DNA from: a virus
Length of the DNA stretch: 64,000 nucleotides
Virus record (IMG/VR): IMGVR_UViG_3300023118_000001
Coordinates: 1 to 64,000 of that record
Direction: 5' to 3' (one strand)
The translations under genes were made by a program, and so were the position numbers. Of the stretch, positions 41,453 through 49,768 are shown piece after piece. How positions within the stretch are numbered: the first letter of the stretch is position 1; every line of letters begins with the position of its first letter. The notes below the pieces were generated by a model, which did not search any database, had not been told where the DNA came from, and worked only from the letters and a program-made list of their open reading frames with translations.

Positions 41453-43717
41453 TCAGTCCCCCACGTTCACAATGTTTTCCGCCAGAGCCTGGTCGGTCTC
41501 GCGGTGAGTGATCAGCAGCACCTGCTTGGCACTGCCGGCGATCATCGCAGCCAGGGAGGCTGCGTTGTGCTCACGGCACGACTCAGTCGGCTCGTCGAAG
41601 CTGAGCAAGCTGTCCTTGCCGTACAGCGCCCGGGCCAGGCCCACACGCAGCGAGACGCCGATCATGGCCTTCTGCGCACCCGAAGCCGAAGCCGTGGGAG
41701 CGAGCACGCCGTCCTCCTCGTAGAAGAAGTCGCCCTCGTCGTTGGTCACCTTGGTGATGGTGTCCTTCGACGCGGTGCGCACCAGGCGGGTGGCCACGCC
41801 CATGATGGTGTCCCACACTTCCTTCAGGTACTGCTGGCGGCGATCGCGCAGGAACTGCACCAGGCGGGCGTACTTCTTGGCCAGCTTGGTGAACTCCAGG
41901 GCCTTGACCGCCTTCTCTTTGTGGCTGTCGCACTTGGCTTCAGCTGCAGCGACCAACTGGGTGTGCATGCGGACTTCGGACTTGGCCTCGCTGATGGCGA
42001 AGGTCAGGGCCTGCTTGCGGGTGTTGAACGTGGTCAGCGCGTCCTGATAGTCCGCCTCAGCCTTCACCGCTGCAGCCAGTTCATCGTCGGTCGGCGGCTC
42101 AGGCATGGCCTCCAGCTCGTCGTTGAGCAGCTGCAGAGTGACCTCGTTCTCCAGCAGCGCCTTCTCAGCCTTGGCCAGGGCTTCCTTGTCGGTGTTGAAC
42201 ACCGAGTTGGCTTCGTTGATACCCTTGAGCTTGGCGTTCAGGTCAGCGTAGGCCTCACGGCTGGAGGCCAGTTCTGCAGTGGCTTCGTCAAGCTCCTTCT
42301 GGATCACTTCAGCGCTGCGCAGCGCTGCCAGGGCGGTAGTGTTGGCCTTGTGACCTTCGAGGGCCTTGTCCAGCGCGGCGGCTGCAGCGTTGTAGGCTGC
42401 GTGTTTTTCGACGCGGCTCTTCAGGTCGGCCTTCACGTTGTTTATCGAGGCCTGATAGTCAGCGGCGGACTTCTTGCAGGTCTCCCAGTAGACGCGCGCC
42501 TCCTCAGCTTCTGCAGCCAGCTTAGCAGGGTCGTGCTCCTCCTTGGCTCGGTTGCAAGTAGGGCACACAGCGCCGTCAGCCAGCTTCAGCAGGTTGTCGT
42601 AGGCGCCCTTGGCTTTGCCGACGGCTTCCTGACGGGTAGCGAGTTCCACCTCAGCTGCCGGAATATCGATGTTCATCTTGTCGATGACAAATTGGTTGCT
42701 ATCTTCGTTGAACTCGACCCAGTCAGCGTTGAATTCCACCTGCCGGGTGTCCAGCACCAGATCCGACTCGTCGGTGTCCTGCTGCACAGCCCTGCGGTGC
42801 GAAGCCTCGTCCTGCAGGTTCTTTTCCTTGACCGCCAGCTCGCCGCCAGCAGTTTTGGACTGCTGCAATTTAGCCTGCAGCGCTGCAGCGTCCTGCAGTT
42901 CACGACCTTCGAGCCGGGCCTGGGCCTCGGTGACGCGCTCCTGCATGTTTTTGACCTGAACCTCGGCCACGCCAATCTTGTTGGACAGGGTGTCGACGTC
43001 GCGGATCGCCTGACGCATCGCTTCGGACGACGCCGGCTTGGCCAGGCTGAACTCGCCGTGTGTCACCAGGTCGGACTCAGCGACTTCAACCGCAGTGGTG
43101 GCTAGCTTCAGGGCTTCCTGGGCGCTGTCACGCTCGGCGGCTGCGGCGGCGATGTCTTCTTCCGCCACGGTGTTGGCATCGGCGTGGCTGTTGTTCAGTG
43201 TGGCCTGGCGCTGGGCCTCGGCCTGCACCTTGTCGATCAGGTCGACGCCGGCGAACTCTTCGACCTTGCGGTTCAGCGCTGCAGCGCCGAAGTCCAGGAT
43301 GCCGGCCGAGGAGCCCTGCTTTGATTGCACGAACAGGTTCCAGTCCTTGGCCTTCAGGCCGAGCAGCGACTCGATCTCGGCGGTGACCGGCGTGCTGCCG
43401 TTGGCCACGATGGTGTCTGCCTGGCCTTCCACCATGCGCAGCAGCTTGGCAGTGGTGCCGGTGCGGGTGACATGGTAGGTGCCGCAAGGCAGTTGGAAGG
43501 TCAGCTCGATGCTGAACTTGGTCTGGCCCCAGGTGGGGATGTTTTCTTTCTTGCCAGGCACGACGGTGACGCCGAACAGGGCAGCTTCGATGGCTTGCAG
43601 GGTGGTCGATTTACCGCGGGCGTTGTCGCCCGCAATCACGTTCAGGCCTTTGGTGAACAGGCAGCTGAAGTTGCCCAACTTCTTGAAGTTGGTAGTGACG
43701 AGTTTTAACAGACGCAT
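41453..43717 (-). CDS. sbcC: SbcC/Rad50-like ATPase
   Basis: 754 residues, ABC-type recombination ATPase. Walker A GDNARGKST near 33-41, coiled coil, the zinc-hook CPTC near 330, a second coiled coil, signature SGAQKAMIG near 690 and Walker B LLSFDEPTES near 715. SbcCD trims hairpins and broken ends; phage versions (T4 gp46/47, T5 D12/D13) feed recombination-dependent replication and degrade host DNA. Start has AGGAGG seven bases upstream. Shorter than E. coli SbcC (1048), close to T4 gp46. Partner SbcD is at 45072-46172, with four small genes between. Confidence 0.92.
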   Translation of the reverse strand: MRLLKLVTTNFKKLGNFSCLFTKGLNVIAGDNARGKSTTLQAIEAALFGVTVVPGKKENIPTWGQTKFSIELTFQLPCGTYHVTRTGTTAKLLRMVEGQADTIVANGSTPVTAEIESLLGLKAKDWNLFVQSKQGSSAGILDFGAAALNRKVEEFAGVDLIDKVQAEAQRQATLNNSHADANTVAEEDIAAAAAERDSAQEALKLATTAVEVAESDLVTHGEFSLAKPASSEAMRQAIRDVDTLSNKIGVAEVQVKNMQERVTEAQARLEGRELQDAAALQAKLQQSKTAGGELAVKEKNLQDEASHRRAVQQDTDESDLVLDTRQVEFNADWVEFNEDSNQFVIDKMNIDIPAAEVELATRQEAVGKAKGAYDNLLKLADGAVCPTCNRAKEEHDPAKLAAEAEEARVYWETCKKSAADYQASINNVKADLKSRVEKHAAYNAAAAALDKALEGHKANTTALAALRSAEVIQKELDEATAELASSREAYADLNAKLKGINEANSVFNTDKEALAKAEKALLENEVTLQLLNDELEAMPEPPTDDELAAAVKAEADYQDALTTFNTRKQALTFAISEAKSEVRMHTQLVAAAEAKCDSHKEKAVKALEFTKLAKKYARLVQFLRDRRQQYLKEVWDTIMGVATRLVRTASKDTITKVTNDEGDFFYEEDGVLAPTASASGAQKAMIGVSLRVGLARALYGKDSLLSFDEPTESCREHNAASLAAMIAGSAKQVLLITHRETDQALAENIVNVGD

Positions 43718-43738
43718 GGCGCCTCCTATATGGGATAA

Positions 43739-43754
43739 GTCGCTAGTTAGCGAG
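43739..43754. repeat. Interspersed 16-bp palindrome, copy 3
   Basis: GTCGCTAGTTAGCGAG (minus strand CTCGCTAACTAGCGAC), containing the stop codon of the 43747-44001 gene, 22 bp before the SbcC-like ATG. Confidence 0.7.
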
Positions 43755-44001
43755 AGTACACGTTGCGGATGGCTACAGCCAGCGGGCTGATGTTCAGGTT
43801 GATTGGCCGGGGGTTGGGATCGCGCTGAGCCTCCAGCGCCTCCCGCAGCCAGTTCATGCTTTGCTCGCTCTTGCCGCACTGGCTGAAGTTGCGAGCGACG
43901 ACGCTGTACCGGTCCGATGGCGTGCTTTCACGGATCAGCCGACCCACCGCAAAGGGCGCGGCGCGCCCTTCGATGAAAGCCTGCATGCTGTACGGGTTCA
44001 C
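43747..44001 (-). CDS. Hypothetical protein, 84 aa
   Basis: 84 residues, GTG start overlapping the previous stop (GTGA). Has Arg/Asn-rich patches and no motif. Its stop lies inside a palindrome copy. Unknown. Confidence 0.65.
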   Translation of the reverse strand: MNPYSMQAFIEGRAAPFAVGRLIRESTPSDRYSVVARNFSQCGKSEQSMNWLREALEAQRDPNPRPINLNISPLAVAIRNVYSR

Positions 44002-44594
44002 AGCGCTTCCACCGCAGCCATGTACTCCCCGAAGTCTTCACTCTGGTGGTGGGAGTAGGCCAGCTTCTTGATGAAGGCCTTATGGATCGCAGCGTCGGCA
44101 GCCTGCGCCACCTCGGCGGCCACTTCCACGCCCTGAGCAAGCTCCGGCAGGTCGATGTCGACCAGCATGGCAGCTGCCTTCACGTCGAACAGCTCGCGGA
44201 TCAGCGCCTCTCGGTTGGTCTCCATGCTGTGGCCATACGGGCTGCAGCTGTCGAAGCCGTGGCGCTTGATTTTCATTATCGACTGGATCACCTCAGCGCA
44301 CTCCTCAGCGAGGATGTCCAGTCGCTCGGCCTGGGCCGGGGTCAGCTCGTTGAAGTGGGCGTCAGCCAGCTGACCAATCCACGGCGCCGGCTCCTCGCTT
44401 TGTGGGCGAAGGAACAGTTCCGCCTTGCCGGCCGCACGCTCAAGGCGCTCGATGTCACCCTCGGGCAGTAAACCTTTTGAGGTCAGTTCGTCCACCTCTG
44501 CCACCAGATCCTCGAGTATGTCCGCCACCGCGTTGGTGGCGCCGGGGATGCCCTGCGCGATGTTGCAGTAACCGTTGAATCGGAAATTGTTCAT
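43998..44594 (-). CDS. MazG-like nucleotide pyrophosphohydrolase domain protein
   Basis: 198 residues. Around 98-160, ILAEECAEVIQSIMKIKRHGF...REALIRELFDVKAAAMLV shows the MazG/phosphoribosyl-ATP-type E-x-x-E ... E-L-x-D helices that hold magnesium. MazG enzymes hydrolyse NTPs/dNTPs to monophosphates. N-terminal ~90 residues have an additional acidic helical part. Overlaps both neighbours, in the SbcCD cluster. One of two MazG-like genes here (the other at 55174-55782). Confidence 0.75.
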   Translation of the reverse strand: MNNFRFNGYCNIAQGIPGATNAVADILEDLVAEVDELTSKGLLPEGDIERLERAAGKAELFLRPQSEEPAPWIGQLADAHFNELTPAQAERLDILAEECAEVIQSIMKIKRHGFDSCSPYGHSMETNREALIRELFDVKAAAMLVDIDLPELAQGVEVAAEVAQAADAAIHKAFIKKLAYSHHQSEDFGEYMAAVEAL

Positions 44595-44929
44595 CCGGCG
44601 TACCCCTGGTCAGCGTTGTAGATGTAGGACGGCTGCTCGAAGATGTTCAGCACGCCTTCGTGGACGGTGTGGGTTTCGGCCGGACCAAAGTTGCAGCTGT
44701 CGGTGCGGATGGCGTAGTTGATCTGGCAGCCGGCGATGGTCATGTTGCCGCACTCGACGTACCAGTTGGTGGAGTGAGCGTTGGTCTTCAGGCCCAGCGT
44801 CTCCGTGGCGTCCATGACCGAGTTGACGGTGCCGAACACAGCCTTGTACTGCCGACCGTCCGGCGCGGTGAACCAGTTGTGGGTGGTGATCAGGGCTGTC
44901 TTACCGATTTGCAGGTTTTTAGGCGTCAT
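44591..44929 (-). CDS. Hypothetical protein, 112 aa
   Basis: 112 residues, beta-rich, with four cysteines and several Asn/Tyr residues. It overlaps the next gene by four bases and the zinc-finger-like gene's stop. No family recognised. Confidence 0.7.
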   Translation of the reverse strand: MTPKNLQIGKTALITTHNWFTAPDGRQYKAVFGTVNSVMDATETLGLKTNAHSTNWYVECGNMTIAGCQINYAIRTDSCNFGPAETHTVHEGVLNIFEQPSYIYNADQGYAG

Positions 44930-45060
44930 GCGGACTTCCTTTTAAAGTAATTAGGGCATTCAGGCTGGTAGCAGCCTCGCGATAGTGACCAGAAGGTTCG
45001 GCGCCGGGTCCCGCTCCCGCAGAGTGGACACGGGCTGCCGCAGCCTGTTCCCACACGCAT
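44926..45060 (-). CDS. 44-residue putative zinc-finger protein
   Basis: A very short gene: MRVGTGCGSPCPLCGSGTRR at the start, then CYQPECPNYFKRKSA at the end. CPLC (11-14) and C-x4-C (30-35) make a four-cysteine zinc-ribbon-like unit, with the basic residues between and after it expected of a nucleic-acid binder. The stop overlaps the next start (ATGA), which supports coupling. No good ribosome site; it begins 12 bases after the SbcD-like gene. Confidence 0.6.
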   Translation of the reverse strand: MRVGTGCGSPCPLCGSGTRRRTFWSLSRGCYQPECPNYFKRKSA

Positions 45061-45071
45061 CAGCGGAGGCT

Positions 45072-46172
45072 TCAAGCTTCCACCTTCGCCACCAACTGGT
45101 TGAACAGCGGCAGCAGGTCACTGCCGGCCAGGTCCTTCGAGATACGCGTCTGCAGATCCTCGACGATCACGCCTTCGATGTCGGTGTCGACATCCTGCAG
45201 CGAGTCCTTGATGTCGACCTTGTTGCGCACGGCGAACAGGTCGTTACAGTTCTGCAGCTCGCCGGATGCTTGTGTATCCCCCGGTGCATCGCAGGCCTGG
45301 TAGTTGCCAGCCTTCCAGATCTCGCGGATGAACTCGCTGACCTCCACCGCGTTGGCCACGCTGTCGGTGCCGGTGACGTCAACGAACTGGACGCCTGTGA
45401 GATCCGGGATGTCGCTGCCCAGCTTGATCTCGCGGTAGCGGTCAGCCTCGGACCACACGCACTCCTTGGTCAGGGTCGCGGTCTCCAGCTCCAGGTGGTA
45501 GATGAACTTGTCACCGATGTCGTGGAAGCTGGTCGGGTGAGTGTTGCCCAGGACCACGACCTGGCCGCCGAGGTCAGTGGAACCGTTGTGCTCGTGGCCG
45601 ATGAAGATGAAGTCGAACGCTGCGATCAGTTCCTGGGCCAGTTCACGGCGCAGGTTCAGCGTGTTGTCCTCGGTGGCCAGGTTAAAATCGTAGTTGCAGT
45701 GCAGGAACAGGTAGCTGGCCAGGCCGTCGCGGTTCTCAGCGGCGTGCGCTGCAGCTTCCCGCATGGCCACCTCGAAGACTTCCTGCGAGGCGTGGTGCGG
45801 CACGAAGTACATCGACTCGAAGTTGTCGAAGAACGGATCGGTCAGGTTCGGCGTGGCAATGATCGGCAGACCTTGCTGCTTGAGCAGGCGCAGCGTGGAC
45901 AACGTGCCCTCGCGGTTGGTCTCGTCATGGTTGCCAGCCAAAACCCATTGGCACTTCTCGGCCACGTCGAAGGCCTGGCCGATGATGACCTCGCTGTTGG
46001 TCGACTTGTCCAGCAAGTCGCCGACGCAGACCTTGGGGAAGTCACCGGTGTTGACGATGGCCATGGCCTGCCAGTAAAGCTCTTGCTGCAGCTTGGCAGA
46101 TGATTCGCGAGTGGTGTGTGCTTGCCGCGCCGTCCCCAGGTGGGGGTCGGTGAAGATGGTGATGTTTTTCAT
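45072..46172 (-). CDS. sbcD: SbcD/Mre11-like nuclease
   Basis: 366 residues with the metallophosphoesterase motifs in order: TDPHLG (near 7-12), GDLLDKS (near 51-57), AGNHDE (near 80-85), a histidine in FLHCN and GHEHN (near 190). It forms the nuclease half of SbcCD with the ATPase at 41453-43717. ATG with GAGGA six bases upstream. The zinc-finger gene follows directly. Confidence 0.92.
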   Translation of the reverse strand: MKNITIFTDPHLGTARQAHTTRESSAKLQQELYWQAMAIVNTGDFPKVCVGDLLDKSTNSEVIIGQAFDVAEKCQWVLAGNHDETNREGTLSTLRLLKQQGLPIIATPNLTDPFFDNFESMYFVPHHASQEVFEVAMREAAAHAAENRDGLASYLFLHCNYDFNLATEDNTLNLRRELAQELIAAFDFIFIGHEHNGSTDLGGQVVVLGNTHPTSFHDIGDKFIYHLELETATLTKECVWSEADRYREIKLGSDIPDLTGVQFVDVTGTDSVANAVEVSEFIREIWKAGNYQACDAPGDTQASGELQNCNDLFAVRNKVDIKDSLQDVDTDIEGVIVEDLQTRISKDLAGSDLLPLFNQLVAKVEA

Positions 46173-46186
46173 GCGCAGTCCTCGGT

Positions 46187-46206
46187 GGGGCAGCGATCGC
46201 TGCCCC
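46187..46206. repeat. GCGATCGC-centred palindrome
   Basis: GGGGCAGCGATCGCTGCCCC, a perfect 20-bp palindrome just upstream of the SbcD-like ribosome site and downstream of the small membrane protein gene. It shares its 16-bp core with the junction palindrome at 40015-40036. Confidence 0.7.
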
Positions 46207-46214
46207 GGTGGAGA

Positions 46215-46334
46215 TCAGAAAAGGTTCTTGACGAATTTCATCAGCGAGTAAATCAGGGTCAGAGCCCCATACGCGCTGACGATGCCCAACACGACGCCGA
46301 ATGCCAGGTTCATGCCTTTGAGGATGTCTTTCAT
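46215..46334 (-). CDS. Small membrane protein, 39 aa
   Basis: 39 residues, one hydrophobic helix (about 11-31: AFGVVLGIVSAYGALTLIYSL) flanked by lysines at both ends. The ATG overlaps the ligase stop (TGATG), so it is translated after the ligase. Unknown function. Confidence 0.6.
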   Translation of the reverse strand: MKDILKGMNLAFGVVLGIVSAYGALTLIYSLMKFVKNLF

Positions 46335-47482
46335 CACAGTGGCTCGTACCAGCACTTGGCTGTGGCGATGTTGGGGATGCCGTCCGGCGTGAAGCCGAAG
46401 TGGGCGATGGTCAGCATGCGGTCCATGTTCTCGCCGCGCACCAGGGCTTCCCACTCGGCGTGCTTCTCAGCTGCATTGCCGTGGGCGGTGGCCTTGGCAG
46501 TCTTGATGCCAGCTGGCGTATCAACTTCGTAGATGAACTTCGGCACCTGGTAGGTGACGCCCTTCACTACCTGCTGCTCAGCCAGTTCCCAGGCCACGAC
46601 CTTCACTTCGAAGTCGGTGAAGTCCTTCACCTTGACGCAGTGCTTGGTGCGCTTGCCGTCGCGGTAGCCTGCACGGCCCCAGCGCAGGATGCTGCCCTCG
46701 TAGCCTTCAGCGACCCACTTGCGGTGCAGGACCATGGCTTCGGCCATGCTGCGAACCCGCACGGTCTCGACCAGCTGGATGCGGATGTCGAGGTTGGTGG
46801 TGTTGGCGAAGGCTTGCTCGACAGCCGCGAATCGCTCCTCGAACGGCTTGTCGCTGACCGAGTCGTAGATGCAGTAGGTCAGCTGCAGCGAGTCTTCGCG
46901 CGGCTTGGTGATCAGGCTGCCGATAGCCTGCAGGGTCATGCCGTGGACGTACAGCTCACCGTCAAGGTGCAGGTCAGCGAACGCCGCCTGCGCATCCAGG
47001 GCGTCCTGAATGTGCTGGACGTTGTGGGCCTTACCGCCGCGGCTGTAGATGAACCCCTCTTTCAGGCAGCGGTGACCGTCGAACTTACGCTGCAGGAAGG
47101 CGGTGTCCCAGTCGACCTCGTCCATGTTTACGTCTTGCATCTTCTCAGCCAGTTGCGGCTTCTTCTTTCCCAGGCCGTTGGTGACTGGCGCCGCCGCGTC
47201 GGCGATGTCTTCGACGTATCCGCCGAGGATTTGCTTCTTCCAGCGGGACTCGGCTTCAGCGATGGCCTGCTGAAAGTCGGAGGTCTCGTTGGCCTTGCCT
47301 TTGTTCTTACCTTTGACCGAGGCGATCTTCTCAGTTACAGCCCCTCCTTCTGACTTGGCGAAGGTGATAACCAGCCGGGCACTGTCATCTTCCAAGCCTT
47401 GGGCATCTACCTGCCACCAGCCAATGGTCTTGCCGAGGTTTTTGTACAAGCGTTTGGTGGAGAGGAGTACGTTGTTGGTCAT
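46334..47482 (-). CDS. ATP-dependent DNA ligase
   Basis: 382 residues. Motif I FLQRKFDGHRC (lysine near 133), a glutamate in DGELYVHG (motif III), EGSILRWG (IV) and KVKDF (V) are clear. The first ~110 residues are an unrecognised extra domain. It seals nicks at replication and repair sites. AAGGA before the ATG, immediately after the palindrome copy in the gap at 47483-47514. Confidence 0.92.
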   Translation of the reverse strand: MTNNVLLSTKRLYKNLGKTIGWWQVDAQGLEDDSARLVITFAKSEGGAVTEKIASVKGKNKGKANETSDFQQAIAEAESRWKKQILGGYVEDIADAAAPVTNGLGKKKPQLAEKMQDVNMDEVDWDTAFLQRKFDGHRCLKEGFIYSRGGKAHNVQHIQDALDAQAAFADLHLDGELYVHGMTLQAIGSLITKPREDSLQLTYCIYDSVSDKPFEERFAAVEQAFANTTNLDIRIQLVETVRVRSMAEAMVLHRKWVAEGYEGSILRWGRAGYRDGKRTKHCVKVKDFTDFEVKVVAWELAEQQVVKGVTYQVPKFIYEVDTPAGIKTAKATAHGNAAEKHAEWEALVRGENMDRMLTIAHFGFTPDGIPNIATAKCWYEPL

Positions 47483-47507
47483 GGATCAGTCCTTATAAAG
47501 TGAAACC

Positions 47508-47523
47508 CCGCTAGTTAGCGGGA
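47508..47523. repeat. Interspersed 16-bp palindrome, copy 4
   Basis: CCCGCTAGTTAGCGGG, containing the stop of the PD-(D/E)XK gene, 25 bp before the ligase ATG. Same arrangement as copy 3. Confidence 0.7.
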
Positions 47524-48036
47524 TTTGTTCAGTGTATCCGCATAAGTTGGGATGCGGAAGTAGTCCACCAGGTAATCAACCACGCGCTGATGCTGCAGCC
47601 TGTTGATCACCCCGACGCTGGGCCAGGTGGCGAGGAGAAACTGCTTGTCGATCCGGCTGTTGTCGTGAATTGCCATGCCGTCCCACAACTGGATAACCCC
47701 CAGCTGCGCATCCCAAAACAGGATGTAGTAGGGGATGCCCAGCAGGGCCCGGAACCGGCCGATGGCGCCGCGCTGCGATGGCCGCACGGCGTCCTTGGGC
47801 ATTGAGTGATGCTTCTCGCTGGCCTTGACCTCGAGGAAGCACAGCCGCTGCCCTTCATGCAGGTTCTGGCATTGAGCCGGCAAGCCCAGCAGGTAATCGC
47901 TGGGCTGCTCGGCGACGATGGAGCCGGCGGCACCGGTGTCGGTCAGGCGGTGGTAGCTGACAAGCCGCTGCGTGAACAGCAGCTTGAACACCTGCACCAT
48001 CTCCTTCTCGAACACCTTGCCGATGCTCGCCGCCAT
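47515..48036 (-). CDS. PD-(D/E)XK nuclease, RecU-like
   Basis: 173 residues. An acidic GKVFEKE near 6-12, an aspartate in QPSDYLLGL (near 46) and CFLEVKASE (near 66) make the E...D...ExK pattern of PD-(D/E)XK nucleases, followed by a helix QRGAIGRFRALLGIPYYILFW like Holliday-junction resolvases of the RecU type. Sits between dNMP kinase and ligase; overlaps the kinase stop. It could resolve recombination intermediates or restrict DNA; resolvase is inferred from the overall pattern. Confidence 0.7.
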   Translation of the reverse strand: MAASIGKVFEKEMVQVFKLLFTQRLVSYHRLTDTGAAGSIVAEQPSDYLLGLPAQCQNLHEGQRLCFLEVKASEKHHSMPKDAVRPSQRGAIGRFRALLGIPYYILFWDAQLGVIQLWDGMAIHDNSRIDKQFLLATWPSVGVINRLQHQRVVDYLVDYFRIPTYADTLNKSR

Positions 48037-48668
48037 CAGTGACCTTCCAGCTCGGACACCAGATCCATCAGCTTCATGTCGAAGTCGTACAGCGACCCGT
48101 CATTGACGATGGTGTGGGTGACGAAGTGGCGGCTGATACCCCGCTCGCTTTCGTGGTTAACGATGCCCACATTGGCCACCGCTGCCTTCAGCTTTTCAGT
48201 CACCGTGCTGTGCTCCAGAGGTCTCACGATCTCCAGGATGACACCGCCGTGGATCTGCAGGTACTCAGCCTCGCTGTCGAAGCGGACGTCGCTGAGGACC
48301 ATCCCCTTGATCAGATCCTCGCCGTTCACCTTCAGGTTAGAGAACCTGCTAGAGTCAGCCTCGAACGGGCATCCAGCTTCGACCCACTTGCGCTTCTTCT
48401 CCACCAGGTTGACCCACACCTGGGGGTTCATCAGCTCGCGACCCCACTCAGTGCCGAGGGTTTGCATCATCACCCGGTACGACTTGCAGGTTTCAGGGCA
48501 GATGCCCGAGCGATCGCCTTCGTGGAAGTGGTCGCCGAAGACCGACTTCAGCATGGTCTTCAGCGGTTCCGCGAAAGCGTATTTGTACAGGTCCATATGC
48601 CTGGCCAGATAGGCAGCTGCGTGGTCTTTACCGGACCTGGCCAGTCCGGTCACGCCGATCAGCTTCAT
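48036..48668 (-). CDS. Deoxynucleoside monophosphate kinase
   Basis: 210 residues. P-loop GLARSGKDHAAAYL at 8-21, then a segment TMLKSVFGDHFHEGDRS, as in phage dNMP kinases (T4 gp1/T5 type), which phosphorylate dNMPs so that nucleotides from host DNA can be reused. ATG overlaps the preceding gene's stop. Confidence 0.85.
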   Translation of the reverse strand: MKLIGVTGLARSGKDHAAAYLARHMDLYKYAFAEPLKTMLKSVFGDHFHEGDRSGICPETCKSYRVMMQTLGTEWGRELMNPQVWVNLVEKKRKWVEAGCPFEADSSRFSNLKVNGEDLIKGMVLSDVRFDSEAEYLQIHGGVILEIVRPLEHSTVTEKLKAAVANVGIVNHESERGISRHFVTHTIVNDGSLYDFDMKLMDLVSELEGH

Positions 48669-49411
48669 ATCGCCTGCGCCAAGCGGAGGCACAGCGCTTC
48701 ACGAAGCTCGGCCGAGAACTCCATGTCGCACTTGTCGCTAAGCAGCCATTTGCAGTAATCCTGCTTCAGGTTTTTCACCTTGCTGCCCTTCTCCTTGCCG
48801 AAGCCGATCTTCATTTCAAGGGTGCCGTCGTCACCCTTCATCCAGACCATCAGCTCGTCGAGGCTGTCGACCTTGGCCCAGCCGAACAGCGGCTTGATGC
48901 ACTTGAGGGTGGCGTCGACGTCGACCGAGGCGTCGTGAGCGCCATTCATGGGCTCGCCCATGATGTGCTCATAGAACGCGGTCAGCTTGGCGCTGGGCCA
49001 CTTGTGTTCGGTCTTCAGCTTACGGGCTGCCTTCATCAGGTCAATCGACTTCGGCGCGCGGAAACCTACCCGGGCAGCGATGCGGTTGTCGAAGGTGGCG
49101 CTGTTGTAGCCGATGACCGCGTCCAGGTTCATCTCGTTGACCGTGGCCATCTGCTCGGCCAGGTACGGTTCCCACGGCTTTTCATCCAGCAGGTCATGGG
49201 CGTAGTAGCCATGGACCTTGGAGGCCTCGGGGTGAATCTCCATACCAGGGTTCAGCAGCGTGAGGTCCTGGTCGTGGATGTCGTAGCTGCCATCCTGTTG
49301 CAGGGTCACGATCCACAGGGCTGACTGCAGAACGCCGCAACTGCCAGCGTCCACCCCGGTGGTTTCATAGTCGTGAGCCAGCGCTCTGACACTTTGTCCA
49401 TTGAAGCTCAT
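48665..49411 (-). CDS. DEDD 3'-5' exonuclease (ExoI-like)
   Basis: 248 residues. The DEDDh motifs are present: HDYETTG (near 12-18), AVIGYNSATFDNRI (near 90-103) and GAHDASVDVDA (near 160-170) with the His and final Asp. The sequence and length resemble the catalytic part of exonuclease I (SbcB). Likely removes ssDNA tails or proofreads. The gene starts at ATG 49411 with AAGGAAT upstream. Confidence 0.85.
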   Translation of the reverse strand: MSFNGQSVRALAHDYETTGVDAGSCGVLQSALWIVTLQQDGSYDIHDQDLTLLNPGMEIHPEASKVHGYYAHDLLDEKPWEPYLAEQMATVNEMNLDAVIGYNSATFDNRIAARVGFRAPKSIDLMKAARKLKTEHKWPSAKLTAFYEHIMGEPMNGAHDASVDVDATLKCIKPLFGWAKVDSLDELMVWMKGDDGTLEMKIGFGKEKGSKVKNLKQDYCKWLLSDKCDMEFSAELREALCLRLAQAI

Positions 49412-49414
49412 GGG

Positions 49415-49768
49415 TTATTCCTTACCGGTTGAGAAAAATTGTTTGTGAATGGCCGGCCAGCGGCGCCGGAACATCTCGACGCGGCGGGCCATCAGGCTTT
49501 CGTTGTGCTTGGCGTCCCGCAGCTGTTTACGCAGTTCCTCAAGTTCGTCTTCCAACTCCTTGACGTAGCTGTCGTTGTAGCTGCGATCCTCACAGCGTAA
49601 ATCCGCCGAGGTGCCGACGAAGAAAGGCTCGCCAGGCCGTTTGATCCCCATCGGGATCGCCTTGCCTGGCTCGATGGTGTTGACGGGGCCCTGGATGGGC
49701 GGATCAGGGAGGCTGCTGACAGCCTCCTTGAATTTCTCCCACCAGTCGTTAATCGGCGACGACTTCAA
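49415..49768 (-). CDS. Hypothetical protein, 117 aa
   Basis: 117 residues, start at TTG preceded by GAGGAGG six bases upstream, inside the end of the polymerase gene in another frame. It has a helical acidic coil (SYVKELEDELEELRKQLRDAKHN, near 67-89) and a basic tail. Unknown; its overlap makes it dependent on translation of the polymerase gene. Confidence 0.65.
   Translation of the reverse strand: MKSSPINDWWEKFKEAVSSLPDPPIQGPVNTIEPGKAIPMGIKRPGEPFFVGTSADLRCEDRSYNDSYVKELEDELEELRKQLRDAKHNESLMARRVEMFRRRWPAIHKQFFSTGKE

Noticed and set aside
41444-43105. Plus-strand 553-codon frame over SbcC
   Set aside because: The opposite strand holds a clear SbcC with Walker motifs and zinc hook.
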